DNA from: CAVVAE01 sp963746185
GTDB taxonomy: Bacteria > Actinomycetota > Actinomycetes > Propionibacteriales > Nocardioidaceae
Reading direction: 5' to 3'
DNA: 64,000 nt
NCBI GenBank assembly: GCA_963746185.1
Contig: CAVVAE010000002.1
Location: 682,001-746,000, forward strand
The notes beneath the pieces are model-generated. The model was not told the DNA's origin. It searched no databases and was given only the letters and a program-made list of their open reading frames with translations. Of this stretch, positions 17,652 to 25,473 are shown piece after piece (within the stretch, counting starts at the first letter, position 1; every line of letters starts with the position of its first letter). The position numbers and the translations under genes were made by a program.

Positions 17652-17671
17652 TTAGTTGGACGTCCAACTAA
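17652..17671. promoter_or_regulatory. Perfect 20-bp palindromic operator upstream of icmA
   Basis: The half-site TTAGTTGGAC is followed directly by its exact reverse complement GTCCAACTAA. It lies 24-43 bases before the icmA start codon, where it would overlap the promoter or transcription start. The size and symmetry fit a TetR/FadR-type repressor responding to an acyl-CoA. No such regulator gene is adjacent; the nearest regulator is the MarR at 18602-19141. Confidence 0.7.
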
Positions 17672-17766
17672 ATGGTACGACGATCCGCCCTCTCGACCAA
17701 CTCCCGCCGCGTGGACTGGCTGAGTTGATCCGCCTGGAGCTTCTGTCGTCGCTGCAGCCGCTGGCC

Positions 17767-18474
17767 TCAGAGGCGGTCGAGACGGGCCCTCCCGACCTTC
17801 CCGGTGCCGAAGGAGCAGGCGTCATCCCAGCTGGCGACGACTCCGCGTCCACATCCGACGAATCCCGTCTCGTAGCCGCGGCTGGACCCGTTGACCTTGA
17901 TGCCGTACTCGTCCAGGGTCAAGCCGCTGACCGACCAGATTCCGTCTAGGTCGGTTCTGTCTGACTCGAGCACCTCCAGGGTCACGACATCGCGCACGGT
18001 CACGAGCACACCCTGGACCGGGTTGCCGGTGGCGGAGTTGACGACCGTGCCTCTCATGAAGGCTGGGAGGCCGAACGTGGGGCCGAGGCCGGTCCCGGGG
18101 TCCCAGAGCTGAGGCTGCTCCCCGAGCCTGACGAACCAGTTGTTCTCATGTCCGAGATAGCCCGACTGGTAGCGGCCGGCGACAAGCTGGATGAAATAAC
18201 GCGGGCCGGCCGCCGGCGGTGTCAGGGAGTAGTTCCCGGCGCCGTCCGTGGTGTCGGTGTCGACGATCTCATCGGGCACTCCGCCGTCGTTCGACCAGAG
18301 CCGAATGGTCTGGCCAGAGACGCTCGTTCCGTTGCTCACGTCCTTGAGTCGACCCGTGATGGCGGTGCCTGCCGACGCCGACGTCGACGAGATAGCCACC
18401 AGCAGTGGTGTCAGGACGGCCATCGCGATCAGCGGCAGGACCAGGCGGTTCTGGACGTGGTGGAAGACGGACAT
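17767..18474 (-). CDS. Secreted carboxypeptidase-regulatory-like (Ig-like) domain protein
   Basis: 235 aa. Signal peptide (RLVLPLIAMAVLTPLLVAISSTSASAG) followed by two repeats of a transthyretin/CarboxypepD_reg-like beta fold: TAITGRLKDVSNGTSVSGQTIRLWSNDGG (about 37-100) and FMRGTVVNSATGNPVQGVLVTVRD (about 140-200). The C-terminus has two Cys (VGCGRGV, DACSFG) that may pair. No catalytic motif is visible, so it is probably a binding or structural cell-surface/secreted protein. ATG 18474 is preceded by GAGGAGCTCCC. Unrelated to icmA by function as far as I can see. Confidence 0.8.
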   Translation of the reverse strand: MSVFHHVQNRLVLPLIAMAVLTPLLVAISSTSASAGTAITGRLKDVSNGTSVSGQTIRLWSNDGGVPDEIVDTDTTDGAGNYSLTPPAAGPRYFIQLVAGRYQSGYLGHENNWFVRLGEQPQLWDPGTGLGPTFGLPAFMRGTVVNSATGNPVQGVLVTVRDVVTLEVLESDRTDLDGIWSVSGLTLDEYGIKVNGSSRGYETGFVGCGRGVVASWDDACSFGTGKVGRARLDRL

Positions 18475-18497
18475 GGGAGCTCCTCGAGTTGGGCAGC

Positions 18498-18537
18498 GGG
18501 CCCCTTCCATCCTCCTCGCGGAGGCCAGGCCCGCGCA
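18498..18537. terminator. GC-rich nested stem-loop between marR and the secreted-protein gene
   Basis: GCGGGCC and GGCCCGC form the outer arms, with a second small stem (CCTC/GAGG) inside. It lies in the 127-bp gap following marR on the minus strand. Terminator use is plausible, but no U-tract follows. Confidence 0.35.
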
Positions 18538-18574
18538 TCGTCCGAATGGCCCGGACGGTCGCACCCTTGAACTA

Positions 18575-18626
18575 GTCAGTGGAACGTGGCCGAGGCCGTC
18601 GTCAGTGGAGCGTGGGCGAGGGCGTC
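18575..18626. repeat. 26-bp tandem duplication at the marR 3' end
   Basis: Two adjacent 26-bp units starting GTCAGTGGA (18575-18600 and 18601-18626) match at 23 of 26 positions. The second unit contains the marR stop codon and last codons; the first is a diverged copy just beyond the stop. Probably a replication-slippage duplication. Confidence 0.65.
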
Positions 18627-19141
18627 GTACCCTCGGTGGCCTTGAAGTCTCCGGCTGCCACCCGCACGGGGCGAAGGAGTTCGGAGAGGAGGTCGAGTTC
18701 TCGCTCTCCGAGGGCCCCGACGCCGAATTCGGCTGCGACGAGGTCGGCTGTGGCTGCTTCGACGAGGGCGCGGCCGGACTCGGTGATCTCAGCGAGCACT
18801 GTCCGGCCGTCCGTGGGATGCGGCCTCCGGTGCACGTGTCCGGCGGCCTCGAGACGGTCGACGATCGACGTGACCGAGGTCGGGTGGACCTGGAGTCGCT
18901 CGCCCATCTTGCCGAGCGGCAGCGAGCCTCGCCGGGAGAAGGTGAGCAGCACCAACGCCTCGTAGCGGGCGAACGTCAGGCCGTGGGGGCGCAGGATCTC
19001 ATCGAGCTCGGCCAGCACGAGCTGTTGCACCCGCATCAGGCTGGTGACGGCGCGCATCTCGACGACGGCAGACCACCTGAGTCCCCATTGTCGAGCCGCC
19101 TCTTCGATCGGGTCGAAGGCCAGCGGTTGTCTGCGCGCCAT
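18602..19141 (-). CDS. MarR-family transcriptional regulator
   Basis: 179 aa winged-helix protein. It has an N-terminal dimerisation helix (AARQWGLRWSAVVEMRAVTSLMRVQQLVLAELDEIL), then the HTH and wing: LTFARYEALVLLTFSRRGSLPLGKMGERLQVHPTSVTSIVDRLEAAGHVHRRPHPTDGRTVLAEIT. It binds DNA as a dimer and usually represses itself or a neighbour, released by small aromatics or acyl ligands. A large inverted repeat (ACTGTATCCAG/CTGGATACAGT) lies 7-51 bases upstream of its ATG and is the obvious autoregulatory site. It follows the ABC operon on the same strand but is separated from it by a strong hairpin. Confidence 0.88.
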   Translation of the reverse strand: MARRQPLAFDPIEEAARQWGLRWSAVVEMRAVTSLMRVQQLVLAELDEILRPHGLTFARYEALVLLTFSRRGSLPLGKMGERLQVHPTSVTSIVDRLEAAGHVHRRPHPTDGRTVLAEITESGRALVEAATADLVAAEFGVGALGERELDLLSELLRPVRVAAGDFKATEGTTPSPTLH

Positions 19142-19147
19142 GGCCTG

Positions 19148-19192
19148 ACTGTATCCAGGGACCGGCGCACGGTGGCGGTGGCTGGATACAGT
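19148..19192. promoter_or_regulatory. Inverted repeat and promoter directly upstream of marR
   Basis: ACTGTATCCAG (19148-19158) and CTGGATACAGT (19182-19192) are perfect 11-bp inverted arms separated by 23 bp. On the minus strand the proximal arm contains GATACA/TACAGT about seven bases before the ATG, which would make a -10 box for a leaderless or near-leaderless transcript. MarR binding here would block it. Confidence 0.6.
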
Positions 19193-19291
19193 CCGGCCAT
19201 CCGTCGTACGGCAAAAGCGGGACTGCATGCCCACGTCCGACTGGTGAGACAGCAGTCAGACCTGAGACGCAAACCCACAGTCTGCAAGGCA

Positions 19292-19337
19292 GGTTTGCCT
19301 TGTTAACAAGCCGTTTGGCTTGTTAACAAGGCAAACC
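19292..19337. repeat. Perfect 21-bp-arm hairpin between the FtsX permease gene and marR
   Basis: The left arm 19292-19312 and right arm 19317-19337 are exact reverse complements with a 4-base loop. Each arm contains the self-complementary 12-mer CTTGTTAACAAG. It starts 14 bases after the permease stop, so it may terminate that operon. The AT-rich core is unusual for this genome, and the doubled palindrome could also be a protein-binding site. Confidence 0.7.
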
Positions 19338-19350
19338 CCGACCCCCGCAG

Positions 19351-22300
19351 CTAGCGGACGGATCCGCGAAGTGTGGAGGCGCGGGCGCGTTGGACGGCGA
19401 GTGCGGCCACACACGTCGCGACGCCGACCAGCACCAGGAGCACGACACCGACAAAGATCCCGACTCGCTGGGTGTCCAACGTGGCGACGACCCGCGGGGT
19501 TCGGATGTCTCCTGCGAACCCGAGGGTCACCGTACGCACCACGATGTACTGCGCCGCCGACCCGGCGATGATCCCAGCGAGTCCCGCAGCGCCGAGCACA
19601 GCCGAGATCTCCACGAAGACCGCGCGCAAGATCTGCCGTCGGCGTACCCCCACGACGCGCAGCGAGGCGGCGTCCCGTCGTCGTTCCGGCATCTGCACAG
19701 CCATGTTGACGGCCAGCCCTGCCAGCGCGAGCGCGACCGCTGCGAGGGCAGTGACCAGGTAGAGGTTCAGCGACAACGCGTACGCGTCCTGGTCGAGCAC
19801 GTACTGAGCGGAGCTCAGCTCGGTCCTGTCGAAGACGCCAAGGTCGTTCAGCGCCGCCGTGAGAGTGCTCGGCATGTCTCCCCTGGCCAGCACATAGACG
19901 TCGGTCGAGTGCTCGGGAATGTCCTGGTCCCGGCTCAACATCGTGTAGTCGATCGCGAAGCCGCGCGGCCCGACGAATGGCATCGACTCGGTCTCGGCGA
20001 CGGGTTGGATCGGCAGCCCCTCGAGCGCTTCGGTCTTAGCCACCAAATGGTCGCCTGACCCACCGATGACCTCGGTGTCCTGGCCGCGGCCCATCAACAC
20101 GGGGCGGTACTCCGGTACGTCGCTGGGGGTGACGCCACCCAGGGCGTTCTGCCCTTGCGAGTCGAGGTTCAGGCTGAGCCCTGTCGACGTCCCCTCGTTT
20201 ATGCTGGTGGTGTTGGGGGCCAGACCCAGGGGCGATGTCACCGGTCGCCACTCGGTGGCGTCGACCATGCTGTCAACAGGCTGGCCATCCGCCGTGAACC
20301 CGGTCACCGTCACCGTCCCGTTGAGCACCACGGACGTCGTCGCAGGACCGCCGATCAACAGGGTTCGGACGACACACCCGGCCTGGCAAAACGCCGCCTC
20401 CGTGGTCGACTCAGACTCTCCTCGTTTGAACGGCCCGAAGAACATCGTCCTGAGCTTTCCCTCCGCTGTCATCACCTGCAGGGAGACACCGAGGGTCAAG
20501 CCTGGAGAGTCAACCTCGTGGTCCAGGGTCATGCTGAACGAGCCTCCCTGCACCCTCACCCCCGGCGACTGGGGGCCAAGCAGGTCGGCCACCCCCGAGG
20601 CATCGATGCCTGGTGTCCACGTGCCCGGCCACACTCCCACCCGGGCGAGCCGCGGTGTGTCGAGCACCAGCTTGTCCCCATACTCGCCCTGCGAGATGAC
20701 CCCGGCCGCCATCAGCCACCGCCCATCGGGGTCGATGGCATGCGTCGCGCTCACCGTCTCTGCCATCGTCAGCGGCGATCGGTAGGCCTGGTCGGCCCCC
20801 ACGCGGGTCGCTGCTGTGCTCGCTCGCCAGGTGCTCGCCGCCCCGAAGACACCCGCAGCGAACACCGAGATCGCCAGTGCCGCGGTCAGTGGCAAGATCA
20901 CCAGGCTTCCCTCACGTCGCCTGCTGACTGCACGGGACGCGACAAAGCCGGTGATGCCACGACGTCGAGACGTACGCCGCGACCACCAACCGGCAACAGC
21001 GACGGTGGCCGCAGTGATCAGCAGTCCGGTCGCCCCGGCCAGCAGCAGCGGCAGTACGAGGTCAGACGTGTCGGGGTCGGACCTTCCCTTCGCGGAGAGA
21101 CTGGCGGCTACCGCGACGACCGCCGCGACGACGAGCACCATCTTCGCGACGAGCGCCCATCGAGTCGACCGCTCCGGACGTCGTACGCCGGCGAGCTGGG
21201 TCGACAACGGTTCACTGAGTGCCCGGGAGACCGTGAACACGCTCGCGAGCAGCGCCACCCCGAGGACCAACGCCGCCGCGGCGATGCTCCACCACCCCAG
21301 ACTGACCTCGATCCCCTCGATCAGCCAGAGCCTCGACAGCCAGACGGCTGCGCCGTATCCGAGCGCAAGACCGATCGGCGCTGCCAGGAGCAGCAACGTC
21401 ACCGGCTCTGCCAACCCGAAGGCCCACATCTGACGCCCGCTCATGCCCCGCATCGACCCGAGCGCGAGCTCGTTGCGTCGCTGGTCCGCAGCCGCTCCGA
21501 GCAGCCGGACGAGCAAGGCAAGCGCCACGAGCACCAGCGAGACAACGGCGGGCGTCACCGTCTTCCGCGCTGTGTCACGGTTCTGGTCAATCTCGGCGAT
21601 GACGGTCTGCAGGGAGTTGTCCCGCGTCACCCGATAGCTGCCGCCGGGCTCGTCCGCTAGCTGCTTCGGAAGGTCGACCACTGCCTGATGCGCGCGACTG
21701 ACGTCGTCAGGAGCGATGTCTGAGTTGACGGTCAGGAAGCGGTCGATATTGACCTTCCAGCTTCCCGGGGGCATCGCCTCGAACGTCGACGGGTCGGTGA
21801 CGAGCGGCGCCGGGTTGAAGGTCAGACCGGTCGGGCCAGGGAACGGAGGCTGCGAGAACAGCCGACTCTCGTCGAACCAGAAGCCCGCCGGGTCGTTGGG
21901 CACGCTGTAGAGCCCGACGACGTGGAGTTCACCCGGATAGCTCTTGAACGCCAGTGTGTCGCCGACCTTGACATGCACCGGTGCGGCGTCTGATCCGAGC
22001 ATGATGACGTCGCCAGGCCGACTCGGACACGAGCCGGTGATCTTGAGATGCTCGCAGGCGCCGTCCTTCGACATGAGCAGAGCAGAGCCGCCGTAGTTGG
22101 CGGGCAGCCCGAAGACACGCCCGACGTTGTCACGGCGGGATTCGAGAGAAAGCTTCGCCGCTTCGAACAACCCATCGAGCTGCTGGGCCCCGACCCCGCT
22201 CGCGTGCTCGTAGGCCTCGTGATAGCTGGCAGCCAAGGCGCCCGTCGGCTCGTACGTCACGGAGACGCCGGACGAGACCGGCGGGGCCTCGTTGAGCCGC

Positions 22301-22467
22301 GCCACCAAGAACGACTGCGACGATGCACTCTGGTATGCCGGACCGAGCACGGCCGACGCGATCGCGACTGCCGCGAGCACGATCGACCCAGCCGTCAAGC
22401 TGGCCCTCGCCCGCAGCCCTCGCACGACCGCACCCAGCAAGGTGGTGAGGGAGAACTGCGCGCTCAT
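19351..22467 (-). CDS. Large FtsX-like ABC transporter permease
   Basis: 1038 aa membrane protein. One N-terminal helix (about 26-48) is followed by a big extracellular domain. A central membrane block (about 300-500) includes VVSLVLVALALLVRLLGAAADQRRNELALGSMRGMSGRQMWAFGLAEPVTLLLLAAP. A second extracellular domain (about 560-880) precedes a C-terminal three-helix FtsX block with RRDAASLRVVGVRRRQILRAVFVEISAVLG. The RR-E-A-LR-G-R motif before the last helices is typical of FtsX/MacB permeases that move lipids, peptides or transduce force. It overlaps the preceding permease by 4 bases (ATGA), so the two probably form a heterodimer with the ATPases upstream. Substrate unknown. Confidence 0.85.
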   Translation of the reverse strand: MSAQFSLTTLLGAVVRGLRARASLTAGSIVLAAVAIASAVLGPAYQSASSQSFLVARLNEAPPVSSGVSVTYEPTGALAASYHEAYEHASGVGAQQLDGLFEAAKLSLESRRDNVGRVFGLPANYGGSALLMSKDGACEHLKITGSCPSRPGDVIMLGSDAAPVHVKVGDTLAFKSYPGELHVVGLYSVPNDPAGFWFDESRLFSQPPFPGPTGLTFNPAPLVTDPSTFEAMPPGSWKVNIDRFLTVNSDIAPDDVSRAHQAVVDLPKQLADEPGGSYRVTRDNSLQTVIAEIDQNRDTARKTVTPAVVSLVLVALALLVRLLGAAADQRRNELALGSMRGMSGRQMWAFGLAEPVTLLLLAAPIGLALGYGAAVWLSRLWLIEGIEVSLGWWSIAAAALVLGVALLASVFTVSRALSEPLSTQLAGVRRPERSTRWALVAKMVLVVAAVVAVAASLSAKGRSDPDTSDLVLPLLLAGATGLLITAATVAVAGWWSRRTSRRRGITGFVASRAVSRRREGSLVILPLTAALAISVFAAGVFGAASTWRASTAATRVGADQAYRSPLTMAETVSATHAIDPDGRWLMAAGVISQGEYGDKLVLDTPRLARVGVWPGTWTPGIDASGVADLLGPQSPGVRVQGGSFSMTLDHEVDSPGLTLGVSLQVMTAEGKLRTMFFGPFKRGESESTTEAAFCQAGCVVRTLLIGGPATTSVVLNGTVTVTGFTADGQPVDSMVDATEWRPVTSPLGLAPNTTSINEGTSTGLSLNLDSQGQNALGGVTPSDVPEYRPVLMGRGQDTEVIGGSGDHLVAKTEALEGLPIQPVAETESMPFVGPRGFAIDYTMLSRDQDIPEHSTDVYVLARGDMPSTLTAALNDLGVFDRTELSSAQYVLDQDAYALSLNLYLVTALAAVALALAGLAVNMAVQMPERRRDAASLRVVGVRRRQILRAVFVEISAVLGAAGLAGIIAGSAAQYIVVRTVTLGFAGDIRTPRVVATLDTQRVGIFVGVVLLVLVGVATCVAALAVQRARASTLRGSVR

Positions 22468-24779
22468 CCGCCGACCTCGTCACGCAACATGCTCGGAGGC
22501 GACCGTCGCGCGATATGCCGGTTGGCGAAGAGCGTCACCACGCCGACCAGAGCTCCAGCAGCTGCGGCAACCGCTATCAGCACAGGCAGACTTGGTTCCG
22601 CCGTTAGCCGCGCGGAGTACGGCGATTGGGGCACGAGAGCCAGACCCTCAAGAGTGAGCCGCGACGCCAACCAGCCGGTGAGCCCCACGACCACGAAGGC
22701 GCAGATCCCCAGCCAACTCGCCTCCTTGCGGTGTGCCGCGCGGATGTGACGAGAACGCACACCCGACACGCGCAGGCTGGCAGCCTCGCGTTGGCGTTCG
22801 CCACGCTGTCCGGCGACCGAAGCAGCCAACCCGATCGCAGCGATGGCGGCCGCGAAGATGCTCATCAGGGTGTAGAGGTGGACCCCCTGTGCGTCCGCGC
22901 GTTGGCGCGCCGAGTCGAGGCTCGTCGTGAACGAGCGAGATTCACCGACGACTCCGGTGGCCTCGAGGTCGTTGAGCACGGACTCAGGTGTGTCCGACCG
23001 GGCCACCACATAGGCATCTGCATCCGGGATCGTGGTCCCGCTGAAAGCTAAGGCTCGCGAGAGGTCGAGGAGCATGCCTTGCCGGCCGACGAACGGAAGA
23101 CCTGGGGCCGTTCCGACGACCTCGACCGGGTGTTCAGACCCGTCGACGGCGTACGCGATCGGGGCCTTCGCCTGCCGGTCGGGCATGAACCCGACCGTTG
23201 TGACTGCAGCGAGGGTCTGGCGGGAACTGGCGGCCTTGACGCTGATCCGGTCGCCGTACTCGCTGAACGCAACGAACAGGGTGCGACCGCGCTGTGTGGC
23301 GTCACCGAAGACCCGGTCGTCCCGAGCCACGCCCCACCTGTCGGCGGCAAGCAGGTCGACTCCGCCGAAGTCCAGCCTGGTCACCGCCAGCACGTCCTCG
23401 CTCCTGTCCGGACGTGAACCATCGAAGACGAGCTGGGTCGCGACGCACCCTTGGGCGCAGCCTTCCAGCTTCGTGCTCACGCGAGTCGTCCCGTGGCTGG
23501 GAGGGTTCTGAGGGGCCTTCAGGAACACCGGCGCGATGGATCCGCTGTCGTTGACATAGAGCAAGGTCAGCTTGACGCGCGAGAGCTCCTGCAGTGAGGC
23601 ATTGTTCAACTCCACGGTCGCGGTCCCCCCGGTTGCCGCCTGGACTCCGTTGCCGGCGGACAATGCGGTGACTCGCGCGGTCACGCCGGCGGCCCCGGTG
23701 CTCGTCAGGAAGTCGCCGACCACGGTGTCCCATCGTTCGGTGTCGGCGAAGACGCGGCGATACGGCAAGGAGTCGTCAGGGGCGCTGACCATCGCCATCA
23801 GCCACTCCCCTTCGGGATCCACCCGGTGAGCCGCCTCATAAGCAGCGAGCCCGCCCTTCTCGACGCTGAACTGTCGAGGTCCGCCCAGTGCCAGTCGCGT
23901 GGTCTCGTCCTGCCATGACGCGACGGCCGTGGTCGCGCTGGCGGTGACGGCGCCGACAACAGCAGCCGCGATCACGAGCCGCGTACCGAAGACCGTGTCT
24001 GAGCGTCGACCCAGCCGTCGTACGGCGAGGAACGTCGCCAACCTGCCGCCCGATCCCGAACGGCGGGCCTGCCAGGACGCGGCGGCCTGGATGCCCCAGA
24101 CCGCCACCTGCCCCGCGGCAAGTCCGAGCAGGATCGGGCTCAGCAGAGCCGGGTTGGCGAGGCCAGCCACTCCCTCGCGCGAACCCTCGTTGTTGCTGGC
24201 CTGATATGCCGCCACGGCGGCCGCGACGATGACGACGGTCTGCCCGAACAGCACAATCGCCGGCGCCTGCTTGGGCCGATGCGAGTCGTCCAGCTGACCG
24301 ATCAGAGGTTCGCGCACGGTTCGCCAGCTCCCCGCGATCACGGCTGCAAGGCTCGCGGCCGCTGCAACGGCGACGGCGGTCCAGCCCGACCCGCTGATCT
24401 TGACCTCCGTATCGGCACCGAGCCAGGCGTCGGCAGCGACCCGAGTCACCCACGTGCCGAGGAGCACACCGAGTCCGGTGGCGATGACGAGGATGGTGAT
24501 CGGCTCTGCGAGGTAGTAGGTGAACAACCGAGCGCCATGCCTGCCGCGGATCTGCGCCAGTGCGATCTCGTGCCTTCGGGCGCGAGCGGCAGCCGCGGCC
24601 TGCACGCTCAGGGCCACGACACCAAGCACCAACAGGATCCCCGCCGAGCCAGGCTCGGTGTCCGTCAGTTCGCTGAAGGTGACAGACACCAGACACCCCG
24701 CAATCACGACCGTGCCCAGGGCAAGCAGGGTGAGTGCGTGGGCCCGGCGCCACCAGATCCCGCGAACGAGCTGGCTCAT
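22464..24779 (-). CDS. FtsX-like ABC transporter permease
   Basis: 771 aa, shorter than its partner because it lacks the first extracellular domain. The first membrane block contains AAAARARRHEIALAQIRGRHGARLFTYYLAEPITILVIATGLG, matching the equivalent loop of the partner. An extracellular domain (about 300-610) follows, then the C-terminal block with QREAASLRVSGVRSRHIRAAHRKEASWLGI. The start is ATG 24779, four bases after the ATPase stop. Together with the 1038-aa permease it forms the membrane part of a complex exporter, or of a lipoprotein/antibiotic-response transporter. Confidence 0.85.
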   Translation of the reverse strand: MSQLVRGIWWRRAHALTLLALGTVVIAGCLVSVTFSELTDTEPGSAGILLVLGVVALSVQAAAAARARRHEIALAQIRGRHGARLFTYYLAEPITILVIATGLGVLLGTWVTRVAADAWLGADTEVKISGSGWTAVAVAAAASLAAVIAGSWRTVREPLIGQLDDSHRPKQAPAIVLFGQTVVIVAAAVAAYQASNNEGSREGVAGLANPALLSPILLGLAAGQVAVWGIQAAASWQARRSGSGGRLATFLAVRRLGRRSDTVFGTRLVIAAAVVGAVTASATTAVASWQDETTRLALGGPRQFSVEKGGLAAYEAAHRVDPEGEWLMAMVSAPDDSLPYRRVFADTERWDTVVGDFLTSTGAAGVTARVTALSAGNGVQAATGGTATVELNNASLQELSRVKLTLLYVNDSGSIAPVFLKAPQNPPSHGTTRVSTKLEGCAQGCVATQLVFDGSRPDRSEDVLAVTRLDFGGVDLLAADRWGVARDDRVFGDATQRGRTLFVAFSEYGDRISVKAASSRQTLAAVTTVGFMPDRQAKAPIAYAVDGSEHPVEVVGTAPGLPFVGRQGMLLDLSRALAFSGTTIPDADAYVVARSDTPESVLNDLEATGVVGESRSFTTSLDSARQRADAQGVHLYTLMSIFAAAIAAIGLAASVAGQRGERQREAASLRVSGVRSRHIRAAHRKEASWLGICAFVVVGLTGWLASRLTLEGLALVPQSPYSARLTAEPSLPVLIAVAAAAGALVGVVTLFANRHIARRSPPSMLRDEVGG

Positions 24780-24783
24780 GCGC

Positions 24784-25473
24784 TCACCAGATCGAGGTGT
24801 GTGGGTTGGAACGTCCGACGGGAACGAAGTGATCGGTAATGGCGCCTTCGTCGATCAGGACGTGCCGGTCCGCGGCGTCGACGACCGCGGAGTCGTGCGT
24901 GGCCACGACGACGATGGCTCCTCGCCGGGCCTCGGCGCGCAGCTGCGCCATCACATGCTCTCGGTTACCTTCGTCGAGTTCACTCGTCGGCTCATCGGCG
25001 AGCAGGATGTCGGCGCCGACGACGAATGCTCGAGCACACGCGACCCGTTGCATCTGACCACCTGACAGCTCTTCCACCTGACGTTCGCCGAGATCGCCGA
25101 TGTGGAACCGTTCGAGTGCCTCGATGGCGCGTTGGTCGACGGCGGCGATGTCCACGCCGCGCGCACGAAGGGCGACGGAGACATTCTCCCGGGCGCTCAG
25201 GATGGGGACGAGCCCGTAGACCTGCAGAACGAACGCGATCTCCGGACGCGGGTCCCCATCGCCTTGCCAGGTTGGCCGTTCGTCGTACGTCGCGGCGCCC
25301 TGCGTCGGGGCGAGCAGCCCGCCGGCGACGGACAGCAGCGACGTCTTGCCCGAACCCGAGGGACCTGCCACCGCCGTGACCTCGCCAGGACGGAACTCCA
25401 TGCTGATGGGCTGGAGGATGCGCTGCCCATGGATGACGAGCTCAATCTGGTCGAGCACGAGCGACCCGGTCAT
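24784..25473 (-). CDS. ABC transporter ATP-binding protein (MacB/LolD type)
   Basis: 229 aa. Walker A AGPSGSGKTSLL, Q-loop region AFVLQVYGLVPIL, signature LSGGQMQR, Walker B ILLADEPTSELD and the switch His in VVATHDSAV are all intact. The short length and the DEPTSELD form are typical of ATPases that serve FtsX-like permeases. ATG 25473 overlaps the upstream ATPase stop by four bases. Having two different intact ATPases for two different permeases suggests an ATPase heterodimer. Confidence 0.88.
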   Translation of the reverse strand: MTGSLVLDQIELVIHGQRILQPISMEFRPGEVTAVAGPSGSGKTSLLSVAGGLLAPTQGAATYDERPTWQGDGDPRPEIAFVLQVYGLVPILSARENVSVALRARGVDIAAVDQRAIEALERFHIGDLGERQVEELSGGQMQRVACARAFVVGADILLADEPTSELDEGNREHVMAQLRAEARRGAIVVVATHDSAVVDAADRHVLIDEGAITDHFVPVGRSNPHTSIW

